From assembly GCA_963776935.1 (NCBI GenBank), contig CAVZOP010000004.1, positions 42,605-106,604 of the forward strand: a stretch of DNA of 64,000 bases. Reading direction: 5' to 3'. Position numbers and translations under genes: made by a program. The stretch comes from JALOLG01 sp963776935 (lineage in GTDB: Bacteria > Actinomycetota > Acidimicrobiia > Acidimicrobiales > Ilumatobacteraceae). Below, one piece after another: positions 47,558 to 55,747 of the stretch; position 1 is the first letter of the stretch; the number at the start of each line of letters is the position of its first letter. The notes beneath the pieces are model-generated. The model had not been told where the DNA came from. It made no database searches and worked only from the letters and a program-made list of their open reading frames with translations.

Positions 47558-48661
47558 ATGATCGAGAACCGTCTCGGTGAGCCGCTGTCGAGAGCCCGCA
47601 CGTTGCCGGGGGCGTGGTACTCCGACGCCGATCACCACGCCTGTGAGATGGTGGCCGTCTTCGGTCGGTCGTGGGTGGGCGTCGGTTCCGCCGACGACGT
47701 GGCGGCACCCGGGTCGTACCTGGCGACCGCCGCCGGCCGCACGCCCGTGCTCGTCGTGCGCGACCGTGAGGGTTGCCTGCGCGCCTTCCTCAACGTCTGC
47801 CGCCACCGCGGTTCGCCCCTCGCCGCCGGATGCGGCACCGCAGCGGCGCTCTCGTGTCCCTATCACGCCTGGGTCTACCGGCTCGACGGGTCGTTGGCGC
47901 GATCGGCAGGGGTCGGCGAACCGGAGGGGTTCGATCCCGCCGACTACGGCCTGTACCCGGTCGCGGTCACCACGTTCGCCCGATCGATCCTGGTCAACCT
48001 CGACCCGGGCGCGGCACCGTTCGACCCCGGTCCGCTCGGCGCCGCGCTCGATCCGTACCGGCTCGACGACCTCGAGCTCGGCGAACGCACCGCCTACGAC
48101 TGCGCGTTCAACTGGAAGGTGCTCCTCGAGAACTACTGCGAGAACTACCACACGCCGTTCGTGCATTCGCAGCTCCCGAACACCGGCTACGAGTACCCGA
48201 TCGCGACCGAGGGTCCGGTGGTGTTCGCCTGGGATCGTCCGCTCGCGCCCCGCGACGCGTCCGAACGGGCGCTGCACGACAGCCGCCCGGGCGACGCCGG
48301 GTGGGCGGCCGTCGCCGACCTCGCCGCTCCCGAGTCGTTCAACAACGGTGGGTACTTCGCGCTGTTCCCGAACACTGCGATCTCGTGCTTCGCCGGGTTC
48401 GCCGCCACGTTCCGGCTGACGCCGTCGGGACCGTCGACGACGCGTGTCGAGCGCGAGTACTTCTGGCACCCGTCGGTACCGGCGGAGCGACGCGACGCCG
48501 ACCTGGCCGCGACGCGTGTCGTGGTCGAGCAGGACCTCACGATGTGCGAGACCGTGCAAGGCACGTACGACGCCGGCCTGTCGGCCAACGGTGTGCTGTC
48601 GACCGAGCACGAGAACGGGGTCGCTCACGTTCACCAGTTGCTGTTCGCCGCCCTCAGCTGA
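47558..48661 (+). CDS. Rieske non-heme iron oxygenase alpha subunit (quaternary-amine type, second copy)
   Basis: The product is 367 aa from ATG 47558, preceded by AGGACGAGGG. The Rieske motif is CRHRGSPLAAGCGTAAALSC followed by PYHAWVYRLDGS (about residues 88-120). The iron site NWKVLLENYCENYHTPFVHS (about 187-206) again has Glu in the bridging position. It shares only the family core with the gene at 40114, so the two probably act on different intermediates. No ferredoxin reductase gene is adjacent. Confidence 0.88.
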   Translation: MIENRLGEPLSRARTLPGAWYSDADHHACEMVAVFGRSWVGVGSADDVAAPGSYLATAAGRTPVLVVRDREGCLRAFLNVCRHRGSPLAAGCGTAAALSCPYHAWVYRLDGSLARSAGVGEPEGFDPADYGLYPVAVTTFARSILVNLDPGAAPFDPGPLGAALDPYRLDDLELGERTAYDCAFNWKVLLENYCENYHTPFVHSQLPNTGYEYPIATEGPVVFAWDRPLAPRDASERALHDSRPGDAGWAAVADLAAPESFNNGGYFALFPNTAISCFAGFAATFRLTPSGPSTTRVEREYFWHPSVPAERRDADLAATRVVVEQDLTMCETVQGTYDAGLSANGVLSTEHENGVAHVHQLLFAALS

Positions 48662-48732
48662 CCGCTCCGTCACATCGAATCGTTGACGCGTTGTCTGATC
48701 GAGGGGCGACGATCAGCGTTACGCTCGCGGCA

Positions 48733-49467
48733 GTGTCCCGACCCACGCACACGCGCATCAGTGCCGTGGAACGCCGAGCTCAGATCATCGCCGCCACCCG
48801 CAAGGTGGCGCTCGCGCGTGGGCTGCACGACCTGCGGGTCGCCGACGTCGCCGCCGAGCTCGACGTCAGTACCGGCTTGATCCACTACCACTTCGCCACG
48901 AAACACGAACTGCTCGAGGCGATGCTGCGTGACACCGCCGCCGAGGAGCTCAGCGCGGTGTTGCTGTCGATCGGCGCTCTCGAGCACCCGACCGCGCAAC
49001 TCGAGTACATGATCGACGCCTACCTCCCATCACCGCGTCGCGACCAGAGCTGGGCGCTCTGGATCGACGTGTGGGGCGAGGCCTTGCGCGATCCCGAGAT
49101 CCGACGGATCTCGGAGGAGCTCGACGACGGCTGGGTCGACGTGTTCGCCCAGGTCATCGCGGCCGGCGTCGAATCGGGCGCGTTCCACTCCGACGACCCG
49201 GTCGCCGCCGCCTGGCGGCTGTGTTCGCTGCTCGACGGGCTGGGATTGCAGGTCGTGCTGCACTCGCGGACGATGAGCCGGGCCCAGATGAGCGCTCACG
49301 TGCGTCGGGCGGCCGAGCTCGAGCTCGGTTACCAACTCGTCGGCAACGCTCGCGGCCGAGCGCCGCGGCACACCCGCTGGCGGTCAGGTCGCGGTCTCGA
49401 TCGCCGTCACCGAGTCGGCGAGCGCATCGACGAAGCGGTCGCAGTCGTCGTCGGTGATGGCCAGTGA
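48733..49467 (+). CDS. TetR family regulator (BetI-like), probable controller of the amine regulon
   Basis: The product is 244 aa. The HTH is at about residues 10-58 (RRAQIIAATRKVALARGLHD, then LRVADVAAELDVSTGLIHYH and FATKHELLEAML). The ligand domain has MIDAYLPSPRRDQSWALWID and LRDPEIRRISEELDDGW, like BetI-type TetR_C_6 domains. The start is GTG at 48733. The last 28 codons run antisense into the end of the aminotransferase gene (84-bp overlap) and have no family character, so the true end may have drifted. Three matching operators lie upstream of neighbouring genes. Confidence 0.87.
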   Translation: MSRPTHTRISAVERRAQIIAATRKVALARGLHDLRVADVAAELDVSTGLIHYHFATKHELLEAMLRDTAAEELSAVLLSIGALEHPTAQLEYMIDAYLPSPRRDQSWALWIDVWGEALRDPEIRRISEELDDGWVDVFAQVIAAGVESGAFHSDDPVAAAWRLCSLLDGLGLQVVLHSRTMSRAQMSAHVRRAAELELGYQLVGNARGRAPRHTRWRSGRGLDRRHRVGERIDEAVAVVVGDGQ

Positions 49468-50668
49468 CATGGCGACGAAGCCGCGCCCGGCGAGGAAGAT
49501 GCCACGGTCGACGAGCTGGTGGAAGAGCAACTCCTTCAGCAGCGGGTCGGCGCCGGTGAGGTCGGCCGGCGAGCGCACCGGTCCGGGAACCGTGTGGATC
49601 GTGAACATCGAGCCCATCCCGGTCACGCACAGCGGCAACGACGATTGGTCGAGGACGCCGGCGACCCTGCCGCGCAGACTCTCGCCGCGCCGGAACAACG
49701 CGTCGAGCACGTCGGCCGTCAACAGCTCGCTCAACGCAGCCACGCCACCCGCCATCGTGACGACGTTGTTGTTGAACGTCCCCCCGTGCGTCAGCTCGCC
49801 GCCGCGGTGCGGGTCGAACGCGGCCATCAGGTCGGCGCGACCACCGAATGCGCCGAACGTCATGCCGCCGGCGAGGTACTTGCCGAGTGTCGTGAGGTCG
49901 GGCTGCACGCCGGAGCGCAGCTGCACTCCACCTCCGCTCATGCGCGAGGTCATCACCTCGTCGAAGATCAACAGCGCGCCGGTGCGATCGCAGATGTCGC
50001 GGAGCCCGGCGAGGAATCCCGGCTCGGCCGGGATGCAGCCGGCTGCGCCCATCATCGGTTCGACGATCAGCGCCGCCACGGAGTCGTCGACGACGGCCCG
50101 CACTCCGTCGAGGTCGTTGTACGGCGCGCGCACGTAGTCGAACGGCGCCTGCAGCGCCTCCCCGCCGTGGCCGAAGTACAGCAAGCCACCGTGGTACGCG
50201 CCGTCGAACACTGCGATCCGGTCGCGTCCGGTGGAGTACCGGGCGAGCTGGAGCGCCATCAGGTTGGCCTCGGTTCCCGAGTTGGTGAAGCGCACCTGGT
50301 CGATCGATGGGAAGCGCTGGCACACCAGCTCGGCGAGACGGATCTCGTCGACGTGGGTGGCACCGAAGCTCCAGCCACGTTGCAGCGCCGCGATTCACGG
50401 CGGCGGCCACCGGACCCGGGTCGTGGCCGAGGAGGCCGGCCGAGTAGTCGCCGAGGAAATCGATGTACTCGAACCCGTCGACGTCGACGATCCGTGACCC
50501 CTCGGCGCGCGCGACCCGGAACGAGAACGGGTCGAAGTCGAGCACGGAGCGCGTCGAGCCGCCGGGCAGCACCTTGCAGGCCTGCTCGAACAGTGCCTGA
50601 CTCCGTGGGCGCTTGGCGGCGTACCGCTCGTGCGCCGATGCGAGCTGGCCGTCGAGACGCGCGTTCAT
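49384..50668 (-). pseudogene. Class III aminotransferase (second copy) with one-base insertion
   Basis: The N-terminal part from ATG 50668 (MNARLDGQLASAHERYAAKR, then PGGSTRSVLDFDPFSF) reads to GHDPGPVAAAV. The rest (GWSFGATHVDEIRLAELV, FTNSGTEANLMALQLARYST, DEVMTSRMSGGGV, TTLGKYLAGGMTFGAFGG with the PLP Lys) reads in the next frame. Removing one of the two T residues at 50394-50395 joins them exactly as PVAAAVIAALQRGWSF, a canonical sequence for this family, giving a 427 aa enzyme. It is a GSA-aminomutase-like protein. Because the repair is so exact, a sequence error or very recent mutation is likely. Confidence 0.85.
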
Positions 50669-50732
50669 GGGCGCCATGATGCATGGGCGCCACGCGTGAT
50701 GCTCCATCGGTATCACTCGTAGGCTCGGCACC

Positions 50733-51426
50733 GTGCAGATCGATCCGGCCTGGCTCTCACCGACATGGTTCATCGACAGTGACAGCGAGATCGTCGGTGA
50801 CTTCGCGGCGACGGCCGCGGCGGGTGCGACCGAACCGACCGCGACGGCCGTCGCCTTGTTCCACGCTGTGCGCGACGGCATCCGCTACGACCCGTACAAC
50901 ACGCAGTCGGATCCCGTGTCGTACCGGGCGAGCACGGTCGCCACGTCGTCAAGTACCTGGTGCGTGCCGAAATCGGTGTTGCTCACCGCCGCGGCACGCA
51001 ACCGTGGGATCCCCGCCCGGCTCGGCTTCGCCGACGTCCGGAACCACCTCACGAGCGAGAAGTTGAGCGCCCAGATGGGCACCGACGTGTTCATGTGGCA
51101 CGGCTACAGCGAGCTGCTGCTCGGCGACCGGTGGTTCAAGCTCAGCTCGGCGTTCAACATCGAGCTGTGCGAGCGCTTCGGCGTCAAGGTGCTCGAGTTC
51201 GATGGCACCATCCGATGCGTTGATGCACCCGTTCGACCAAGCCGGGAACCGGCACATGGAGTACATCAACGAGCGGGGCAGCTTCGACGATCTCCCCCTC
51301 GAACAGATGCAGCGTGACTTCCGCGCGTTCTACCCGAGCTGGTTCGACGTCGACGTCGACGTCGTGCGCTCGCCGTGGATCGGACGACGCGTTCGCGTGC
51401 GAGACGCGGCGACCGGCGTCGACGAC
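50733..51426 (+). pseudogene. Transglutaminase-like cysteine peptidase-family protein with one-base insertion
   Basis: It starts GTG 50733 (MQIDPAWLSPTWFID). Catalytic Cys is in STWCVPKSVLLTAAARNRGI (about residues 71-90), His in FMWHGYSELLL (about 122), and the Asp/Asn position in LSSAFNIELCERFGV. The frame breaks after VLEFDGT. Deleting one base at 51210-51211 gives VLEFDGTSDALMHPFDQAGN, a conserved block of this family, followed by RHMEYINERGSFDDLPLEQM. In the repaired frame no stop comes until 51921, beyond the usual family end near 51350, so the end given here is a judgement. It is divergent from the second aminotransferase. Confidence 0.75.
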
Positions 51427-51846
51427 TCAGACGGTCTTGACGAGGAGCACGTCGCAGGGAGCGTGATGGATGATGTCGTTGGCGACCGCGCCGAGCACCC
51501 GCTTGGCGCCCTGCATCCGTACGTTGCCGATGATGATGAGGGCGGCACCGACCTTTTCGGCCTGGTCGAGGATCACGGCCGCCGGCTTGCCTTCGCCGAC
51601 CGCGCACGTCGCCGTCAGCCCGGCGGCCCGATACTTGGCGACCTGCGCCTCGGCGGTCTGTTCGGCGTCGCTCAACCCCGAGAACGTGAACGAATCGGGT
51701 CCGAGTTGCACGGTGGCCGATCGGCCGCCGCTGTACGCGCACACGACGAGGATCTCGGCGTTCGTCACGGCGGCGATCTCACCCGCCCGTGCCGCCGCCT
51801 TCGCAGCAGTTTCGGATCCATCGATCCCTATCACGTAGACGGCCAT
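51427..51846 (-). CDS. Universal stress protein (UspA family)
   Basis: The product is 139 aa and begins MAVYVIGIDGSETAAKAAAR. The single Usp domain ends with the nucleotide loop LIIIGNVRMQGAKRVLGAVA and HHAPCDVLLVKTV. The G-2x-G-9x-G(S/T) motif is partly changed: it reads GNVRMQGAKRVLGAVAND, so ATP binding is uncertain. It stands alone between a transglutaminase-like gene and the STAND regulator. Confidence 0.9.
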   Translation of the reverse strand: MAVYVIGIDGSETAAKAAARAGEIAAVTNAEILVVCAYSGGRSATVQLGPDSFTFSGLSDAEQTAEAQVAKYRAAGLTATCAVGEGKPAAVILDQAEKVGAALIIIGNVRMQGAKRVLGAVANDIIHHAPCDVLLVKTV

Positions 51847-51984
51847 GGTGTTCCTGTCTCGGAGCTGGGCGCACGCACCTTAGCTCGCTGCACGGGAGCC
51901 GATTGTCGCCCGAACGGCTGAGGATGGATCGGTCGCTCAGATCGGGTGTGTTCACGACCAGCCGGTGGAACGTCGTGAGGCGAT

Positions 51985-54624
51985 TCATTCGATGCGCCAC
52001 ACGATCGGCTGCTCCGGCCGGTAACTGCAGTACGTCCCCGTGTTCACTGCGTGCGTCAGGTGACGGCCGAGGAGCGGGTTGGCCCTGCCGACCTGCCGGA
52101 TCGTGGTGCGCAGCCGGTGGGTCACCGCCGACCGCGCTCGCTCGGCGGAACCCGCCACTCGGCGTGTGCGGTTGCCGTGGCCGAGCGCCGCGGTGAGATG
52201 CTCGATGAGGGTGTCGAGCTCGGCCTGGTGCCGGTAGGCGCGGGCGAAGTCGCTGTTGGCCTCGGCCTCGTCGATCTCCGCCTGCAGGTCGCGGATGCGT
52301 TGCTCGTAGTTGCGACGCGCCTCGGTGTCGATCACCTCTCCGGTCGACGACTCCTCGATCGTGACGCCGACGAGGTCGAGGCAGTGGATCTCACGTCCGT
52401 CGGCTTCGATGAGACGCAACAGGTCGTCGACGCCCTTGGTGGAGCGCACCGTGACCGCCCGACCGGCGAACGAGAACTCGCAAACGTCGCCCAACCGCCG
52501 GATCGAGGCCGCGGCGACGGCGGTTGCGGACGAGTCGCGATCGATGCCGTCCCCCGTGGTCGACAGCTCGGCGAGCACGTTCCAGGCGAGGCCGATCGCG
52601 TCGTGACGGGGCACCGGCGGCACCGATGTGGTCGGCATGGGGATCAACTCGAACTGCGCACTCGCCAGTGTCGTGACAGGGAGCGATCGCGCCGTCGCCA
52701 GCACCTGCTCCCACGCCTCGTGGCCGAGACGGTGGGAGATGGCCGCCGTGACGTCGAGGAGCAGGCGACCGTTCGACAGGGCACCGCGCTGGAGCAGATC
52801 GCGCATGAGGTCGGAAGCACTGGCGACGGCGGCGGCGTTGTCGCCGGCGATCAACTCGGCGTACCGCGGCGAACGGAGGCCGACCGCGATGCCGATCGGA
52901 TAGTCGATCCGCTGGGCTTCGGCGAGCGCCGTATCGATGACACCTCTGGCGGCCGCCGGGTCGTGCCGCAGCATCACCCACCCGAGCGCCGCCCTCCCCC
53001 ACGCGATGGTGATCACCGACTCGAGGGTCACCGCCTGTTCGATCACGTCTTGTAGCTCGCGGATGCCCTGCTCGACCTCGCCGGCGTCGGCAGCGACGAG
53101 CGCGGCCGCGATCTCGAGCTCGAGAGCCATCGCTGTCATGTCGAGCTCGCGGCCGATCGCGGCGCCCGCACGGAACGCTTCGACCGAACCCTGCAGGTCG
53201 TCCAGCGCACGACGAGCCTGGCCGAGCACCCGGTGGAGGGTGACCGACGCCGGACCGGGTGCGGTGAGCCCTGCCATCGTCGACGCGACGATCTCGAGCG
53301 CACGATCCGGATGGCCGGTCACGTACTCCGCGGTGGCGCGCACGGCCGCGACCTGTGCCGCCGGCTGCGATCCGTCGCCCGGCCAGCGATCGAGCGTTCG
53401 CCGTGCCAGGTCGGCGATGTCGTCGGCATGGCCTTGATGGACGATCGCCCAGAGGATGGCGCACAGCCGATACGCCCGCTTCGGGGTCGCGTCGTGGGCG
53501 ATGCACCACCGCAACGCCTCGGCGATGTCGTGGAACTTCGCCACGAGCTCGGCGACGACGGACGGCCGCCAGGTCGCGGCCGAACCAGCGACCGTGCGCT
53601 GCACCGCCTCGACGACGTGGTCGACGAATCGGTCGTAGGTCGCCGCCAGCGCGTCGTGGCGGCGCAGTTGGTCGAGCATGAAACGACGAACCGTGTCGAG
53701 CAGGCGATAGTGGGTCTCCGGCCCGCCGGCGTCGACCACGACCAGGGAGACGTTCACGAGCTCTTCGAGGTCTGCGTCGACTGTTCCCGCCCGGTCGTGA
53801 GGCACGATCGCCCGGGCGCTCGCCGCCGTGAACGGGCCGGCGAACACGCCGAGCTGTTCCAGCAGTTGGGCTTGTTGCGGTGCCAGCAGGTCGTACGACC
53901 AGCGAATCGTGTCGGCGACGCTGCGATGCCGTGGGTCGCCACGGAACCGTGGTCGGTCGAGCACGTCGACGCTGTCGGCAAGTCGTGCGGCGATCTCCGC
54001 AAGGCCCATCGTCCGCGCGCGTGCCGCGGCGATCTCGATCGCGAGCGGCAGGCCGTCGAGCCGGCGGCAGAGGTCGACGACGACCGGCAGATCCTCGTCG
54101 TCGACGTTGGCGCCAGCGTCGCGGCACCGTTCGAGCAGCAGCTGCACCGATGGGCACGCCCGCGGGTCGCCGTCACCGTGCGGAACGGGTAACGGCGCGA
54201 GCGAGACGATCGACTCGCCCGGCACCTCGAGCGGGGCGCGGCTGGTGGCGATCACCGTCGGCTGATTGCACGCGCCGAGCACCTGCACGACCGCGGCGGC
54301 GACCGCGTCGAGCAGATGCTCGCAGTTGTCGACGAGTAGTAGCACCGGACGATCGTTGGGCGAGCTGAGGAGCGCGTCGAACGAGTCGAAGCCGAGGTGG
54401 TCGGCGATGGTGCCGGGCACCACGGCCTCGTCGTCGACGCGGGTCAGATCGACGACGCGCACGCCCATCGCGTATCGACTCGCGAGGCGTTCGGCCGCGG
54501 CGCGGGCGAGCGCCGTCTTGCCGACACCGCCGGGGCCCACCACGGTGACGAGGCGATTGCGCATCCCACGCTCTGCGAGCTCTGCGAGCTCATCCTCGCG
54601 CCCGATCAGCGAGCTCGGCGCCAC
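51985..54624 (-). CDS. Large STAND-type (NB-ARC) ATPase transcription-regulator-like protein
   Basis: The product is 879 aa. Walker A VVGPGGVGKTALARAAAERL is at about residues 28-47, Walker B PVLLLVDNCEHLLDA at about 93-107, then VIATSRAPLEVPGESI and GLPLAIEIAAARAR, the AAA+ STAND pattern. A helical, TPR-like middle follows. The last 170 residues form a distinct domain (RSTKGVDDLLRLIEADGREI, ERARSAVTHRLRTTIRQVG, TGTYCSYRPEQPIVWRIE) seen in actinobacterial ATPases. No LuxR helix-turn-helix is visible, so a DNA-binding role is uncertain. Confidence 0.85.
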   Translation of the reverse strand: MAPSSLIGREDELAELAERGMRNRLVTVVGPGGVGKTALARAAAERLASRYAMGVRVVDLTRVDDEAVVPGTIADHLGFDSFDALLSSPNDRPVLLLVDNCEHLLDAVAAAVVQVLGACNQPTVIATSRAPLEVPGESIVSLAPLPVPHGDGDPRACPSVQLLLERCRDAGANVDDEDLPVVVDLCRRLDGLPLAIEIAAARARTMGLAEIAARLADSVDVLDRPRFRGDPRHRSVADTIRWSYDLLAPQQAQLLEQLGVFAGPFTAASARAIVPHDRAGTVDADLEELVNVSLVVVDAGGPETHYRLLDTVRRFMLDQLRRHDALAATYDRFVDHVVEAVQRTVAGSAATWRPSVVAELVAKFHDIAEALRWCIAHDATPKRAYRLCAILWAIVHQGHADDIADLARRTLDRWPGDGSQPAAQVAAVRATAEYVTGHPDRALEIVASTMAGLTAPGPASVTLHRVLGQARRALDDLQGSVEAFRAGAAIGRELDMTAMALELEIAAALVAADAGEVEQGIRELQDVIEQAVTLESVITIAWGRAALGWVMLRHDPAAARGVIDTALAEAQRIDYPIGIAVGLRSPRYAELIAGDNAAAVASASDLMRDLLQRGALSNGRLLLDVTAAISHRLGHEAWEQVLATARSLPVTTLASAQFELIPMPTTSVPPVPRHDAIGLAWNVLAELSTTGDGIDRDSSATAVAAASIRRLGDVCEFSFAGRAVTVRSTKGVDDLLRLIEADGREIHCLDLVGVTIEESSTGEVIDTEARRNYEQRIRDLQAEIDEAEANSDFARAYRHQAELDTLIEHLTAALGHGNRTRRVAGSAERARSAVTHRLRTTIRQVGRANPLLGRHLTHAVNTGTYCSYRPEQPIVWRIE

Positions 54625-54634
54625 CCTCGGGACG

Positions 54635-54799
54635 TTACTCGGGTGGCTTCACCGGCGGCGTGGGCTCGGTCGTCGCGCCGATTTCTTCCGCTTCCTCTTC
54701 GAGATCTTCCACGATTCCGGCGGGGGTGCTCTGCGTCTTGGGATCGGGTTCGTCCGGCAAGGGCTGGTCGGACGAGGGCTGGAGGGGATCAGTGCTCAC
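54635..54799 (-). CDS. Small acidic proline-rich protein
   Basis: The product is 54 aa from GTG 54799 (MSTDPLQPSSDQPLPDEPDP). The core KTQSTPAGIVEDLEEEAEEI is followed by a Pro/Thr tail. It is fully soluble and strongly acidic, with no known domain. The gene lies 10 bp upstream of the large ATPase gene and in the same direction, so it may be co-transcribed. Coding bias supports it; no function is known. Confidence 0.5.
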   Translation of the reverse strand: MSTDPLQPSSDQPLPDEPDPKTQSTPAGIVEDLEEEAEEIGATTEPTPPVKPPE

Positions 54800-54864
54800 C
54801 GCTGCGCGGTACCCGGAGCCGACGCCACGCAAACCGCCGCTCTCGGTTCCCTCCCGTCACACCG

Positions 54865-54921
54865 AGCGGACGAGGGGAATCGAACCCCCGTATTCAGCTT
54901 GGGAAGCTAGCAAAGGCGCTG
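54865..54921 (-). tRNA. 3'-half remnant of a tRNA-Gly(CCC)
   Basis: On the minus strand the sequence gives an anticodon loop TTCCCAA (54899-54905; anticodon CCC), a T-arm GGGGG-TTCGATT-CCCCT and the acceptor 3' strand CGTCCGC with T discriminator (54865-54872). The matching 5' acceptor GCGGACG, the D-stem and the upper anticodon stem are absent or disrupted. It cannot fold into a full tRNA, so it is a remnant. Tyrosine-integrase elements typically leave such 3' halves as attachment sites. Confidence 0.65.
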
Positions 54922-55197
54922 CACAACGTGGCTGGTAGGAGTTTGTTATACCAGCTAGCGGTCCACCTCCTGGCCGAGCGGGTATGGCGTCTTGTGCATC
55001 CTGTTGACCCTTCTTCCCCGTTGTTCTCGGCACGCAGTAGGCACGGCCTGGGTGAAACGGCGGCCGACTTCAGCACCAAAAGGTTGCGTCTCTCGCCGGT
55101 GATGGGCGCCTCCAAGAGTGCCGCCATTGAACGGGGTCTCGCTGATTCGCCTCGACGGTGCGTAATCAGGTCGGTGCGGACGGCATACCGTCGCAGA
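54890..55197. other. Gap of about 310 bp with tRNA remnant and a hairpin
   Basis: Besides the tRNA 3' half it holds GCTGGTA (54931-54937) and TACCAGC (54949-54955), a perfect 7-bp inverted repeat with an 11-nt spacer. I see no gene, integrase or insertion sequence. Open frames here lack coding bias. The rest carries the promoter of the MarR gene. Confidence 0.5.
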
Positions 55198-55707
55198 ATG
55201 GGAACACGCGAGCCCTTGCGCGACGATCCGATCGGCCTCGCTCGTGACAACTGGTGCGCCAGCGGTTGGCCTGATGCCGCCGAAGGGATGGCCATCGTCA
55301 CGTCGATCATGCGCGTTCAGCAGATCCTGCTGGCAGACGTCGAGGCCCTCCTGAAGTCATTCCGTCTGACGTTCGCCCGCTACGAGGTGCTGATGCTGCT
55401 GCGGTTCGCCCGCCGTCGATCGCTGCCGGTGGGCCGGATCGGTGCACGGCTCCAGGTGCATCCGGCGAGCGTCACGAACGCGGTCGACCGCCTCGAGCGC
55501 GACGGTTTGGTCGAGCGCACCCAGAATCCCGACGACGGACGCAGTGTGCTCGCTTCGCTCACCCCGGCGGGCGCCGAGGTTGCGGAGGCGGCGACCGCTG
55601 TCCTCAACGAACGAGTCTTCTCCGCCTTGCCGATGTCGGGCGACGGCCGTGACGAGCTCTACCGATTGCTCCGAGACCTTCGACGGGCCTATGGCGACTT
55701 CTCGTGA
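55198..55707 (+). CDS. MarR family transcriptional regulator
   Basis: The product is 169 aa from ATG 55198 (MGTREPLRDDPIGLARDNWC). The winged helix spans about residues 58-125: LTFARYEVLMLLRFARRRSL, RIGARLQVHPASVTNAVDRL, ERDGLVERTQNPDDGRSVLA. MarR proteins bind palindromes as dimers. The B12-mutase gene follows 40 bp after its stop, with a perfect 14-bp palindrome in between, so it is likely the local repressor. Confidence 0.9.
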   Translation: MGTREPLRDDPIGLARDNWCASGWPDAAEGMAIVTSIMRVQQILLADVEALLKSFRLTFARYEVLMLLRFARRRSLPVGRIGARLQVHPASVTNAVDRLERDGLVERTQNPDDGRSVLASLTPAGAEVAEAATAVLNERVFSALPMSGDGRDELYRLLRDLRRAYGDFS

Positions 55708-55721
55708 ACCCCTCGCATTTG

Positions 55722-55735
55722 CTTTGACGTCAAAG
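55722..55735. promoter_or_regulatory. Perfect palindrome before the acyl-CoA mutase gene
   Basis: CTTTGACGTCAAAG is a 14-bp perfect palindrome ending 12 bp before the mutase ATG and 15 bp after the MarR stop. TTTGACGTCAAA-like sites are typical for MarR dimers. Its position suggests direct repression of the mutase operon by the preceding gene product. Confidence 0.65.
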
Positions 55736-55747
55736 TATCATCGCCGC

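Noticed and set aside
54865..54955. A functional tRNA-Gly gene
   Set aside because: No 5' acceptor strand, D-arm or paired anticodon-stem base can be found.
54397..55197. Long plus-strand open frame upstream of the MarR gene
   Set aside because: It covers the antisense of the STAND gene and of the tRNA remnant; only the part from 55198 has family character.
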